NCBI RefSeq assembly: GCF_002213425.1
Contig: NZ_NJGV01000008.1
Span: 1 to 64,000, forward strand
Origin: Herbaspirillum aquaticum
Lineage (GTDB): Bacteria; Pseudomonadota; Gammaproteobacteria; Burkholderiales; Burkholderiaceae_D
Length of the DNA: 64,000 nucleotides
Reading direction: 5' to 3'
The notes under the pieces are model-generated. The model saw only the letters and a list, made by a program, of their open reading frames with translations, did not search any database and had not been told where the DNA came from. The position numbers and the translations under genes were made by a program. Shown here one piece after another: positions 43,635-52,987 of the stretch (positions within the stretch are counted from its first letter, which is position 1; each line of letters begins with the position of its first letter).

Positions 43635-46600
43635 AGAACCATTTGTAGAGCACATTCAATTCAAACCCGCGCTGCGGCGTATTGGGGGTGGCGCTGGTAC
43701 TCTGCGCGGCCACCGACAGCACGTCCTGTCCCAGCACGCTGCCGGCGATGCCGGCACGCAGGTTGCGGCCCCAGCCGATGTCGGACGTACGGGTCAGGCC
43801 GAACTCGGCATACGGACGCCAGGCGCGGGTATAGGCGTTTTCGATGACGGTCCCCGCGCCCAGTGCAATGCCCCAGGAACGCGCATCCAGCGGCATGTAG
43901 CGAAAGCCCGTGGGATCGTTGCCGGCCGGGACCAGGCGCGCGATCTGCTCATCGCTGGCACCCCGATCGCTGAACTTGGCATCGTTGACGAAGCCGCGCA
44001 GGGTCAGGTTGGGATATTCCACGCGCAGGTGCGTGCCGATTTCGGCATTGAGGGTGCGGCCATTGCCCAGCGCCGTGCCGGACTGCGTCTGGTAGCGCTG
44101 CAGGCCGCCGCCCAGGCGCAGGTATTCGGTACGGCTCAATTGCAGGTTCAGGTTCAGCTCGCCGCCGCTGCGCCGTCCGCCCACGCGGATCAGTGCCGAA
44201 TCAATGGCCGCCAGGTTCAGCCCGCCATTGCCGGAGAGCGTGATCTTGGGCGTGAGCTGTTGCGAGAATTCCAGGCGCAGCCCGTTGAAGGAAGTCATCG
44301 CATCGCGGTGCTGCAGGCTGGCACTGACGAAACCATCCTCGATGCGTCTGCGCAGGGTGAATTCGAAGAGGCGATCCACGGCCGGCACATCGCCCAGCAA
44401 GGTGGTGTCGTTGACCGTCTGGTGCCGTTCGGTATAGCCGAAGTAGAAGCGCGTGCCCGGTGTCAGCGCCACGCCGGCATTGGCCGTGAAGAGCTTGGTG
44501 GCCAGCGGGAATTCGCGCGTGGACGTGAAGCCTGTCGAGAAGCGCGGCGGCTCATCGGTGACCAGGCCCGTGAGCCGTCCGTGCAGTTCGTCGTCAGCGG
44601 GCAGGCGTTCGAGCTGGTCGAAGGCCAGTGTCTGCGCCAGGCCGACGCGCCCGGCCACGCGCGCCGCTTCGACGCGGTCATACATGGGCAGCCAGTCGGC
44701 CAGGTTGTCGAGCATGGTGTTGAGTCGCTGGCGGTCATCGCTGGCCAGCGCCATGGCCAGCTCGCCCCACAGCGGCTTGTCGAGCTGCCGGGCAAAGCGT
44801 GTGGCCAGCCAGGTGCGCGCCAGGTCGGACTGGTTCTGGTTCATCGCATAGGCCAGCGCCAGTTCGCGCGCGCCGGAAGACAAGCGCGCATCATCGCCCG
44901 GGCGCTGGCCGGTATCGTTCGTGGGCGCGAACAGTGCCGCCGGACCTTGCGCCAATCGTGCTGACAGCGCCTCATCCTGGCTGCGCTGGCGCGCATCGCT
45001 GCGCGCGGCTTGCTGCATGTCCTTGAGCAGGGCCGGGCCATTGGCGGGGACGGGCTGGTCGTCCGGGGGCGGCGGCAGCGTCACGTCACTTCGCAACAGC
45101 GCGCGCATGACGCGCGCACTGTCATCGGCGCTCATGAAGAGCGGTGCCAGCGCCGCCAGGCGATCGCGCCACTCGTGCAATTGTCCGGGCGGGACATTGC
45201 GCAGCAGTTTCGGATTGCGCACTTCCAGCCAGGCATGGCGGCGGATGCGCCAGGCCAGGTCGGGCTGGCCGGTGGCATCCAGTGCCTCGGCATAACTCAT
45301 CAGCCACAGGTAATCGTCATGCGGGAAACCGGATTTGCGGAACCAGTGCAGCGCCTGGTCCTGGCGGTTCAGCGACATGTTGGCCGCAGCATACGGTCCC
45401 CACAGTTGCGGCGTGGTCTCGGCCTCATGCGCCCACATCGTCAGGGCGCGATTGAGCAGTGCCGCATCGCGCGTGGCGATGAGCACCCAGAGGGTCTCGG
45501 CCCGCACATCGGCCGCGCGCGGTGCCAGCGACAGGGCCAGGCGCATGTCGGCGCGCGCCCCGTCGAGATCGCGCTGCAATTGCCTGACCGAAGAACGCAC
45601 GCTGAGGAAAGGAACGTATTTTTCCAGTGCTGCCTTCTGCTGCGGGGTCAGGCTGGCAAGGAAAGCGCGCGCGCCCTCCAGGTCATTGAGGCGCAGGCGA
45701 TAGGTCAGCGCCTGCACCGCGAAATTGGGTACGCCGGTGCGGTGGAAACCGAACTCGGCCAGCTCGGCGGCGGCACGGGGTTCGCGATCCTGGATGACCA
45801 CCATCATGTTGCTCATGTCGCCTTCGGCAGCCTGGTCTGCGGCCAGCAGCCGGTCGTAGCCGATGCGCGCCTCTTCATTCAGGCCCATGTAGCGCGACAC
45901 TTCCGCATAGGTGCGCCAGAAGTCGGCATTGCCGTCCGGCGCCACCTTGGCGGCAGCGCGCAGTACCTCCAGCGCATCGTCCAGGCGGCCACGCAGGTAC
46001 AGGGGATTGGCGGTCATCAGGGCGTTGGTGGCAGAAGGGCCGAATTCCTCGCGCTGGCGGCGCAAGGTGGCCAGCGCAGCATCATCGCGGCCCATGCGCA
46101 GGTACAGCTTGGCCAGCGCTTCCATCGTACCGTTGCGCTCGGTGGCGGCATCGGGGGTGCGTGCCGGCTTGCCGCGCAGGCGCTCTTCCAGCAAGGCCAC
46201 TGCGCGCTCGGGCTGGCCGATGTTTTCGTATTGCGCCACCAGCAGGTTGACCCACTGCGCATTGCCGGGCTCGACCTGCATCTTGTGCTGCAGGGCTTCC
46301 ACCAGCATGTCTTGTTCAAAGGTCCCGGCGGCAGCCCGCAGGACGTTGTCCCACGCCGCTTCATCGCCCGACAGGCGCGCATAGGCCAGCCATTGCGGCG
46401 TGGCCTGTTCCGGCACGCCGCTCCATTCGGAAACCTCCGCCAGCCGCTTGCGCCAGGCCGCGTCATCGGGACGCTGGCGCACCGCCGATTGCGCCAGCAG
46501 GCGCGCATCGACCAGGTTGCGATTGGCCAGGAAGACGTTGTAGGCCAGCGTGTAGATCTCCTCATCAAAGGGCAGCCTGGCCAGCGCGCGGCTGGAGGCC

Positions 46601-47547
46601 ACATCGGCTGCCGAGGGCTGGTTCTCCCCGGCCACGCGCAGCAGGCGGCCCTGCTTCAGCGCGCGCTGCAGTTCATGCTGCAGGCGCTGCGGGTGGTGCA
46701 GCAGCGATTGCATCTGCTGCAGCGACTGCCTGAAATCGTGCATGGACACGGCCACCACACCGCCCTGCCCGGTTCGCGCGGCCGCCAGCGGCGCCAGCGC
46801 ACGCGCCATCGACAGTTGCAGCAACTGCTTCACGTAACGCTCGGCGGCATCCGGACGATTGGCGGCCTGGGCCAGCCGTGTCAGGTACAGCAGCACGGTC
46901 TTGTCATTGGCCAGCGGACCGAGGTTGGCCTCGGCGGCGGCCAGCGCTTCCTGGTAGAAGCCGCCGGCCTGCAGGGTCCGCATCGCGTCGAGGAAATTCT
47001 CGCGGCGCGCGGCCAGCGAACCGGCATGCTGCATGGCCAGCAGGTAGAAGGCGGCGCTGCTGTGGTAATCGCCCACGCCCAGGCTTTGCTGGCCCAGGCG
47101 TACCGCTTCGGTGTAGGACATGTCGGCCGTGCTGCGATCGGCCAGCAGGCGCGCGAAGGCAGCGCGAGCGGATTCGCCGTCACCGAGCGCCAGCGCATCC
47201 TGCGACAGCATCAGCCATTGTTGCGCGGTGAGCGGATAGGTCATCAGCACATTGAGCTGCTCACGCAGCTGCACCAGCAAGGGCGTGCGCTCGGGCGCAT
47301 CCTTTGGCAGCGCAAAGACTTCCTGCTGGCGGATACGGTATTCCAGCCAGGCTGCCGACAAGCGTGCGTCAGCCCTGCTGTCCATCTGCAGCAAGGCCAG
47401 TTGCGCGCGCGCCTCGCCGAACTGGCCGAGGTCGATCATCTGCTTGACCAGCTCGGCGCGCAGCGCCGCATTGCCTGGCTGGGCCTTGAGGAAGACCTTG
47501 ATGTACTCGACCGTCAGCAGGTCGGATTTGCCGCTGGCATTGGCCAC
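43630..47547 (-). CDS. pelB: Pel outer-membrane porin/TPR protein PelB, N-terminus disrupted
   Basis: 1305 residues from the GTG at 47547. A long TPR superhelix (about 10-900), e.g. LLVAQYENIGQPERAVALLE, is followed by a C-terminal 16-strand beta-barrel (about 950-1305) ending in Phe-Tyr. PelB exports the polymer and its TPR region binds PelA. The expected membrane anchor is present in frame just upstream (AGFALAVGTVLALVYPKVSL, codons to about 47616), but the frame is closed by TAG at 47629-47631. A natural start would be the ATG at 47655-47657 overlapping the pelA stop, which is out of frame; one inserted base near 47631 would reconnect it. Either a real lesion, a sequencing error, or a non-canonical start. 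Confidence 0.85.
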   Translation of the reverse strand: MANASGKSDLLTVEYIKVFLKAQPGNAALRAELVKQMIDLGQFGEARAQLALLQMDSRADARLSAAWLEYRIRQQEVFALPKDAPERTPLLVQLREQLNVLMTYPLTAQQWLMLSQDALALGDGESARAAFARLLADRSTADMSYTEAVRLGQQSLGVGDYHSSAAFYLLAMQHAGSLAARRENFLDAMRTLQAGGFYQEALAAAEANLGPLANDKTVLLYLTRLAQAANRPDAAERYVKQLLQLSMARALAPLAAARTGQGGVVAVSMHDFRQSLQQMQSLLHHPQRLQHELQRALKQGRLLRVAGENQPSAADVASSRALARLPFDEEIYTLAYNVFLANRNLVDARLLAQSAVRQRPDDAAWRKRLAEVSEWSGVPEQATPQWLAYARLSGDEAAWDNVLRAAAGTFEQDMLVEALQHKMQVEPGNAQWVNLLVAQYENIGQPERAVALLEERLRGKPARTPDAATERNGTMEALAKLYLRMGRDDAALATLRRQREEFGPSATNALMTANPLYLRGRLDDALEVLRAAAKVAPDGNADFWRTYAEVSRYMGLNEEARIGYDRLLAADQAAEGDMSNMMVVIQDREPRAAAELAEFGFHRTGVPNFAVQALTYRLRLNDLEGARAFLASLTPQQKAALEKYVPFLSVRSSVRQLQRDLDGARADMRLALSLAPRAADVRAETLWVLIATRDAALLNRALTMWAHEAETTPQLWGPYAAANMSLNRQDQALHWFRKSGFPHDDYLWLMSYAEALDATGQPDLAWRIRRHAWLEVRNPKLLRNVPPGQLHEWRDRLAALAPLFMSADDSARVMRALLRSDVTLPPPPDDQPVPANGPALLKDMQQAARSDARQRSQDEALSARLAQGPAALFAPTNDTGQRPGDDARLSSGARELALAYAMNQNQSDLARTWLATRFARQLDKPLWGELAMALASDDRQRLNTMLDNLADWLPMYDRVEAARVAGRVGLAQTLAFDQLERLPADDELHGRLTGLVTDEPPRFSTGFTSTREFPLATKLFTANAGVALTPGTRFYFGYTERHQTVNDTTLLGDVPAVDRLFEFTLRRRIEDGFVSASLQHRDAMTSFNGLRLEFSQQLTPKITLSGNGGLNLAAIDSALIRVGGRRSGGELNLNLQLSRTEYLRLGGGLQRYQTQSGTALGNGRTLNAEIGTHLRVEYPNLTLRGFVNDAKFSDRGASDEQIARLVPAGNDPTGFRYMPLDARSWGIALGAGTVIENAYTRAWRPYAEFGLTRTSDIGWGRNLRAGIAGSVLGQDVLSVAAQSTSATPNTPQRGFELNVLYKWFY

Positions 47548-47653
47548 TTCCAGGCGCTGCTGCAGCGAGACCTTGGGGTAGACCAGGGCGAGTACCGTCC
47601 CGACCGCCAGCGCGAAGCCGGCGATCGTCTAGGGCGAGAACAGCCTGGCCCGT

Positions 47654-50638
47654 TCATAAGGTGCATTGAACGAGTACCAGGTGCCTTGTTGTCGCGAGCG
47701 GGGCGGTTGCGGAGCCAATGTCATATTGGTGAACTGCAGTCTTGCCGGTGAAATTGCGATACCACGCCTGGCCGGTGATGCTGACCGACTTGCCCTTGGC
47801 CAGCGCCACGCCGTCGGCGGTAGCAGTACAGGTACGCGCACCACTGATGCTGAAGGTCGTGACGCCATTGGCGGTGAGCGAAAAACGCAGCTCGGCCTTG
47901 TTGCCGTTGATGCTGCGCTGGAAATCACCGACCTGCCCGGCCGCCTCCAGCAGCATGGGCAAGGCCGGCGACGCATCGGCTTGCTCGCTGCTGCTGCGCG
48001 GGCGGATGCGCACTTCGCCCGCCGAGGTGATCAGGTAACGGCCGCTGGGGCCTGGTGCGATCCCGGCGATGCCGGGCTGTGACAAGTCCACGTCAGGGGC
48101 ACCAGCCGGGATGCGCAGCGTGCGCAGGTACTCGCCGGTGCGATAGACCAGCGTGCCATCGGCAGTGCGGGCGATGCTGGTGTTTTCGAAATCGATGACC
48201 TTGCGGATGTACTGCGAGACGTACAGCCGCGTGAACGGCTGCGCCTCGGCCCAGCGGTGGATCTTGTGCAGCGCTGCCACCGATGCGGGCTTGGTGCCGG
48301 CATAGAAGTGGTAGTAGATGTCCACGGCCTTGAAGCGGATCGGCTCGCCGGTCAACTCATAGCTTTCGATGGCGCGCTCGAACCCGTAGAAGGGTCCGGT
48401 CCAGTTGCCGGTGTAGACGTTCTCGTCCTGGTTGGGCGCGAAGACCTGGTACCAGCCCTGCTTGCGCACGCCTTGCGCGGCGATGTCGGTCCAGGTGTTG
48501 CGGCTCCTGGTGATCATGGTGTCGCCGCCGTTCATGTTGAGGAAGCCGTCCAGGTAGGTCTGGGCGATGGCCTCGGGGGGCGGCACGCAGTTGCCGGTCC
48601 AGAGGAAGACCTCGGCCTTCTTGCCCGGCGGCAGCAGGGTCTTGTTGATGTAGTCCATCGACCCCTTGATCTCGCGCTGCAGGTTGAATTTGTAGTTCGG
48701 GATGTCCAGCGTGCGCGAGGCATCGCCATCCATCTGGTTGATGTCGGCGGTACGGGTGTCATACATCGCATCGGCCCAGTTGAAGGGATGCGAGAAGGAA
48801 TGACTGGCCGGCTCGACGTAAGGCAGCGTGAACATCTTGCGCGCCAGCGCCGTGGTCTGCGCCGAGAGCTGCGGATAGACGCCCTGCGGGCTCAGCTCGC
48901 CCTCCACCACCGAGACCGTCACGGGAAAACGGTAACGGTCCCAGATCTCCCGCTGCAGCACTTCGACCGCAAAGGGCGAGCCCGGATACTCGGCCTTGGA
49001 AGGAAAACCATCGCCATCGAGGTGGCTGGTCTGGATGCGCCGGCCGCCCTCGGTGGTGACGTCCGGCACCGGGAGTTCGGGCAGGCGCAGCGCGCGCTTG
49101 AGGAACAGCATGGGCTGCAGCACCCAGCGCGGCGGGTCCATCACCTGCAGCGTGGTGGTGGCGAACGGGGCCAGGGCGAAACCGCCCCAAGGCATGATGG
49201 CGGCCGCATCGTAGGTATTGTTGCGGCCATCCTTCATGCGCAAGAGGGACTTGGCGGCAGGATCGGTCAGGCGCACCAGCTCCAGTTGCGTGCGGTCCAC
49301 GCGCGGCTTGGTCTCGAACCCCATCAGTTCGGGGTCGGCATACGTGACCTCCAGCTGCTCCGGCGACGGTGCGGCAAAACTGGTCAGCCCCAGCATGCCG
49401 GCGCTGAGCTTGGTCATCTGAAAACCGAAGGCATTGAAGATCGCCACCGGCACGCCTTCCTTGATGCGCTGCCCTATCCACGGGCCCAGTCGCTGGTGAT
49501 CGGTGCCGCTGCGAAACCACGTCACCACGCCCGCATAGCGCCCGGCCAGCGGCTCGGTGGGCAGGCCCTCGCGGCCGACTTCGCGGAATTCGTAGCGCAG
49601 GCCGAGATGGTTCAGCTGGATGCCCAGGAAACGCTGGGCCTCGGTGGTATGCAGGTCATCACCCTGGGCCACATCCAGCAGCACCAGCACATTGCGCGGT
49701 ACCAGTTCGACAGTGGACACGCCCATGGACATCAAGGTGCCATCAGCCACCCAGGGCAGGAAGCCGTCGGCGCTGATCTTGTTGGCCGTCTCGCGCGCCA
49801 GGGCGCGGGCACCCGGCTGGAACGGATCGACGTAATCGATGGCGATGGCCGGCAGGCGATAACGGTCGCGGATGGTGCGCAGCTGGCCGGAGAGCCAGGC
49901 GCGGTCATTGTCGCTCACGGCGCCATAGCTGCGGCGGCCGGCATCGTAGCCGCGATAGAGCGATTCGGCAGCCACCGCGTAAGTGAGCGGTGCCACCTCC
50001 GGGAACAGTTCGAAGCCGCGATTGAGGATGAGCTTGGCCTGCGGATAGCGGCGCTTGAATTCGCGCAGCGTGGCGATCATGGCCTGGGTCTGGGCGGCGC
50101 GCTCGGCATCGGTCTTGGCAAAGAGCTGGTAGGAATCCAGGGTATCGAGGAAGAAACCGCGCCATCCCTGCGCCCACAAGGGTGCCACGATCTTGTCGAA
50201 GAAGAAGTCGCGCCAGCCGGGTGCGGTCTGGTCGATCACGCGGCTGCCCCAGGCGGCGTTGTCTCCCCTGAGCAGGCCGGGCGGCATCTGCTTGTAGTAA
50301 GGCCGTGAAGGCTGGACCTCACCCAGCGAGACATAGGCAAACAGCTGGTGCGCGCCATTGGCCGCGCTGCGTGTGCGCGCGGCCGGGTCGCGCACGAAGG
50401 CCGGTTCCACCACCGCCACGTCAAAGGCCTGCAGGTCGGCCAGCGGGGGATTGGGGCCGTAGTAGAAGGCGATAGAGGTGGGCGCGGCTGCGCTTGCCGC
50501 CGCCGGATTCTGGGCCGGTGCCGCACCGGTCACCAGCGCCGCCGCGCCGGCGGCCAGGGCCCAGGCCAGCGCCCGCAAGGCGCGCCAGGTCCGGCCAGCT
50601 GATTGTTGTAAGGCTTGGCTTGCTGCAGAGCGCGGCAC
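47654..50638 (-). CDS. pelA: Pel hydrolase/deacetylase PelA
   Basis: A 994-residue periplasmic protein from a GTG at 50638, chosen because AGGGGGAG lies just before it and it yields a signal peptide (ALAWALAAGAAALVTGAAPAQ region); in-frame ATGs at 50662 and 50680 are alternatives. N-terminal glycoside hydrolase domain (about 50-290: IAFYYGPNPPLADLQAFDVA, GWRGFFLDTLDSYQLF, AIAIDYVDP). Then a reductase-like region and a polysaccharide deacetylase domain with TSHLDGDGFPSKAEYPG and ASHSFSHPFNW (Asp and His metal ligands). It trims and partly deacetylates Pel. First gene of the operon. Confidence 0.94.
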   Translation of the reverse strand: MPRSAASQALQQSAGRTWRALRALAWALAAGAAALVTGAAPAQNPAAASAAAPTSIAFYYGPNPPLADLQAFDVAVVEPAFVRDPAARTRSAANGAHQLFAYVSLGEVQPSRPYYKQMPPGLLRGDNAAWGSRVIDQTAPGWRDFFFDKIVAPLWAQGWRGFFLDTLDSYQLFAKTDAERAAQTQAMIATLREFKRRYPQAKLILNRGFELFPEVAPLTYAVAAESLYRGYDAGRRSYGAVSDNDRAWLSGQLRTIRDRYRLPAIAIDYVDPFQPGARALARETANKISADGFLPWVADGTLMSMGVSTVELVPRNVLVLLDVAQGDDLHTTEAQRFLGIQLNHLGLRYEFREVGREGLPTEPLAGRYAGVVTWFRSGTDHQRLGPWIGQRIKEGVPVAIFNAFGFQMTKLSAGMLGLTSFAAPSPEQLEVTYADPELMGFETKPRVDRTQLELVRLTDPAAKSLLRMKDGRNNTYDAAAIMPWGGFALAPFATTTLQVMDPPRWVLQPMLFLKRALRLPELPVPDVTTEGGRRIQTSHLDGDGFPSKAEYPGSPFAVEVLQREIWDRYRFPVTVSVVEGELSPQGVYPQLSAQTTALARKMFTLPYVEPASHSFSHPFNWADAMYDTRTADINQMDGDASRTLDIPNYKFNLQREIKGSMDYINKTLLPPGKKAEVFLWTGNCVPPPEAIAQTYLDGFLNMNGGDTMITRSRNTWTDIAAQGVRKQGWYQVFAPNQDENVYTGNWTGPFYGFERAIESYELTGEPIRFKAVDIYYHFYAGTKPASVAALHKIHRWAEAQPFTRLYVSQYIRKVIDFENTSIARTADGTLVYRTGEYLRTLRIPAGAPDVDLSQPGIAGIAPGPSGRYLITSAGEVRIRPRSSSEQADASPALPMLLEAAGQVGDFQRSINGNKAELRFSLTANGVTTFSISGARTCTATADGVALAKGKSVSITGQAWYRNFTGKTAVHQYDIGSATAPLATTRHLVLVQCTL

Positions 50639-51183
50639 GTGCTCCCCCTGATGTTTTGTCATGAACTTGGCAGGCCACATGAAACCATGGCTACGTCCTT
50701 GTTGGCATCCGGAAAATCCTGACTCGGATGAGCTGCCATCCCCCGCTTGTTGTTCGAATTCTTCAGATTTTCCTGGTGCGCTTGTTAGCAATTTGTATCA
50801 AATTCTAACTAGATTCAACTGCAAGTTTATTACCGCGAGGGAATTTAGCTGTGTCTTCAAGTGAACATATTGCCGCCTAACCGCAAAAATTTGACGGCTA
50901 AAACTGCCAATTCCTTCACAGGTCACCCTGCGGCGCACAAAAGCAGGGCAAGCCAACCGCGCTTGTGGTCGGCCCGCACGCACCAAAAGCAGGCAGCGGC
51001 TGCCCCCAAACCTTCATTTCACCCGTTTTGCGCCGCATCACCGCCCCTCCCGCGGTCGTGACCGTACTGCGACACCGGTCGCAAACCCTTGCCACAGCGG
51101 CGTCTGGCCGCCAATAATCGTCGCGGGTTGTTGTATGCCAATCTTGTATATCAGCGTGGCACACAACTTGCTGAGGAGAGGAC
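50639..51183. other. Divergent promoter region of pelA and the GntR-ABC cluster
   Basis: No gene. The pelA-proximal part (about 50765-50885) is AT-rich and is probably the pel promoter. On the right, TTGTAT occurs twice 13 bp apart (51131-51136 and 51144-51149), 35-50 bp before the GntR start, a candidate operator or promoter element. Confidence 0.5.
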
Positions 51184-51930
51184 ATGAGCATCGATCCTTC
51201 CGCCAAGTCGTCGTCGCAGATTGCGGTCCGTATCACCGAGGCCATCCTCGCCAAGCAACTGGCGCCGGGGACCCGGTTGGGCGAACAGCAGCTGGCCGAC
51301 CTGTTCAGCGTCTCGCGCACCCAGGTGCGCGAAGCGCTGACCCGGCTGATGGCGCGCGGCATCGTCACCGTCAGTGCGCGGCGCGGCTGGTTCGTCATCG
51401 AGCCCACCGCCGAACAGGCGCGCGAAGCCTTCGAGGCACGCCGCGTGATCGAGCTGGGGCTGTTGCGCCAGGCGCGGGTGCGGCCGATCAGCACGCAGGC
51501 CATCGGCCAGCTGCGCGATCACATCGCCCGCGAAGAGGCGGCCATCGCCGGGGCCGATGTGGGGGCACGCAGCTACCTGCTGGGGGACTTCCACGTCTGC
51601 CTGTGCGAATGCCTGGGCAACTCGCTGCTGTCGGAAACGCTGCGCGACCTGACCGCGCGCACCACCTTGACGGCCATGCTGCACCAGTCGTCGGAGCAGG
51701 CGGAGGATTCGTGTTCGGAACATGTATTGATCGTCGAGGCGCTGGAGCGCGGCGATCTGGAACAGGCAGAGCAACTGATGCAGGACCACCTGCAACATGT
51801 GGAATCAGGGCTCACCCAGGTGCGCAGCAGCGATCCGCTGGAACCGCTGCGACAGGCGCTGGCATCGGTATCGCGGCCGGGGGCCGCCAGCGAGACCGGG
51901 CCGCCACGCCAGCAAAGCAAAGGGCCTTGA
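51184..51930 (+). CDS. GntR-family (FCD) regulator next to an ABC transporter
   Basis: A 248-residue transcription factor with GAGGAGAGGAC just before its ATG. Winged helix-turn-helix: ITEAILAKQLAPGTRLGEQQ, LADLFSVSRTQVREALTRL and wing VTVSARRGWFVI. FCD domain (about 85-215) with DFHVCLCECLGNSLL (Asp and His) and SEHVLIVEAL and DHLQHVESG (His). It is 58 bp ahead of an ABC importer operon in the same direction and most likely controls it. The C-terminal ~35 residues are unordered. Confidence 0.88.
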   Translation: MSIDPSAKSSSQIAVRITEAILAKQLAPGTRLGEQQLADLFSVSRTQVREALTRLMARGIVTVSARRGWFVIEPTAEQAREAFEARRVIELGLLRQARVRPISTQAIGQLRDHIAREEAAIAGADVGARSYLLGDFHVCLCECLGNSLLSETLRDLTARTTLTAMLHQSSEQAEDSCSEHVLIVEALERGDLEQAEQLMQDHLQHVESGLTQVRSSDPLEPLRQALASVSRPGAASETGPPRQQSKGP

Positions 51931-51988
51931 GCTGCACAACAGGCCTCTCATCAACGTAGTCAATGACGTCAACCCAAGGGAAACTGCT

Positions 51989-52771
51989 ATGAAACTGACC
52001 AAACTCCTGCTCGGCCTGATGGCCGGCGCCATGATGTTCTCCGCTTCGGCTGCCCGCGCCGACGCCCTGGACGATATCCAGAAGAACGGCACGCTGCGCG
52101 TGGCCGTCCCGGCCGACTTCCCGCCCTTCGGCTCGGTCGACAGCGACCTGAAGCCCCAGGGTTTCGATATCGACGTGGCCAACCTGATCGCCAAGAAGAT
52201 GGGCGTGAAGGTCGAACTGATCCCCGTCTCCAGCGCCAACCGCATTCCCTACCTGACCACCAAGAAGGTCGACCTGGTCATCTCCAGCATGGGCAAGAAC
52301 GCCGAGCGTGAAAAAGTGATCGACTTCAGCGCCGCCTATGCGCCCTTCTTCAACGGCGTGTTCGGCCCGGCCGACCTGCCGGTCAAGAGCGCCGCCGACC
52401 TGGCAGGCAAGACCATTGCGGTGACCCGTGGTTCGGTGGAAGACCTGGAACTGACCAAGATCGTGCCGGCCTCGGCGACCGTGAAGCGCTACGAAGACAA
52501 CAACAGCACCATCAGCTCCTTCCTCTCCGGCCAGGTGCAACTGGTCGCCACCGGCAACGTGGTGGCCGCCGCCATCATCGCCAAGAACCCGCCCAAGAAG
52601 CCCGAGACCAAGTTCCTGATCAAGGATTCGCCCTGCTTCATCGGCCTGAACAAGGGTGAGAAGAAGCTGCAGGACAAGGTCGACGCCATCCTGGCCGATG
52701 CCAAGAAGGACGGCAGCCTCAACACCATCTCCCAGAAGTGGCTGGGCCTGCCGCTGCCGGCTGGCCTGTAA
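51989..52771 (+). CDS. ABC transporter periplasmic substrate-binding protein, amino-acid type
   Basis: A 260-residue family 3 solute-binding protein with signal peptide (LLGLMAGAMMFSASAARA, cleavage before DALDD). Motifs: GTLRVAVPADFPPFGSVDSD (first lobe), GFDIDVANLIAKKMGVKVEL, VISSMGKNAEREKVIDFSAA and DLAGKTIAVTRGSVEDLELT. Family 3 members bind amino acids, opines or related amines; given the downstream purine/ureide genes a nitrogenous solute is likely. First of four transporter genes. Confidence 0.92.
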   Translation: MKLTKLLLGLMAGAMMFSASAARADALDDIQKNGTLRVAVPADFPPFGSVDSDLKPQGFDIDVANLIAKKMGVKVELIPVSSANRIPYLTTKKVDLVISSMGKNAEREKVIDFSAAYAPFFNGVFGPADLPVKSAADLAGKTIAVTRGSVEDLELTKIVPASATVKRYEDNNSTISSFLSGQVQLVATGNVVAAAIIAKNPPKKPETKFLIKDSPCFIGLNKGEKKLQDKVDAILADAKKDGSLNTISQKWLGLPLPAGL

Positions 52772-52784
52772 TTTGCTGGAGTGA

Positions 52785-52807
52785 CCGCACACCTTCGTGG
52801 TGTGCGG
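52785..52807 (+). other. mRNA-stabilising hairpin after the binding-protein gene
   Basis: CCGCACACC and GGTGTGCGG perfect arms around a TTCGT loop, 14 bp after the stop and without a T tract. Hairpins in this place commonly protect the binding-protein part of the message and give it higher expression than the permease genes. Confidence 0.65.
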
Positions 52808-52875
52808 CATGACAGTTGCGGGAACGCACCAGTACAGTCCACAAGGCGACGGCAATACGGTCGCCAGAGAGCACC

Positions 52876-52915
52876 AATACAGCAGCAATACAGCAGCAAT
52901 ACAGCAGCAATACAG
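52876..52915 (+). repeat. Tandem 11-bp repeat between binding protein and permease
   Basis: AATACAGCAGC repeated three times exactly, plus seven bases of a fourth copy. It lies in the 216-bp gap between the binding-protein and first permease genes. Confidence 0.8.
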
Positions 52916-52987
52916 CTTCACCCCGGCAGCAGGCAGGCGGACAACCCGGCAAACGCAGCATTTTCGAGGCAGGGCAGACACGACATC

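Noticed and set aside
45010-47751. A 913-residue open frame antisense to pelB
   Set aside because: Low-complexity Gln/Arg/His translation typical of GC-rich antisense strands.
48257-50308. A 683-residue open frame antisense to pelA
   Set aside because: Same compositional artefact; pelA has intact domains on the other strand.
52876-52915. A short CRISPR array
   Set aside because: Units are 11 bp, directly abutting and without spacers.
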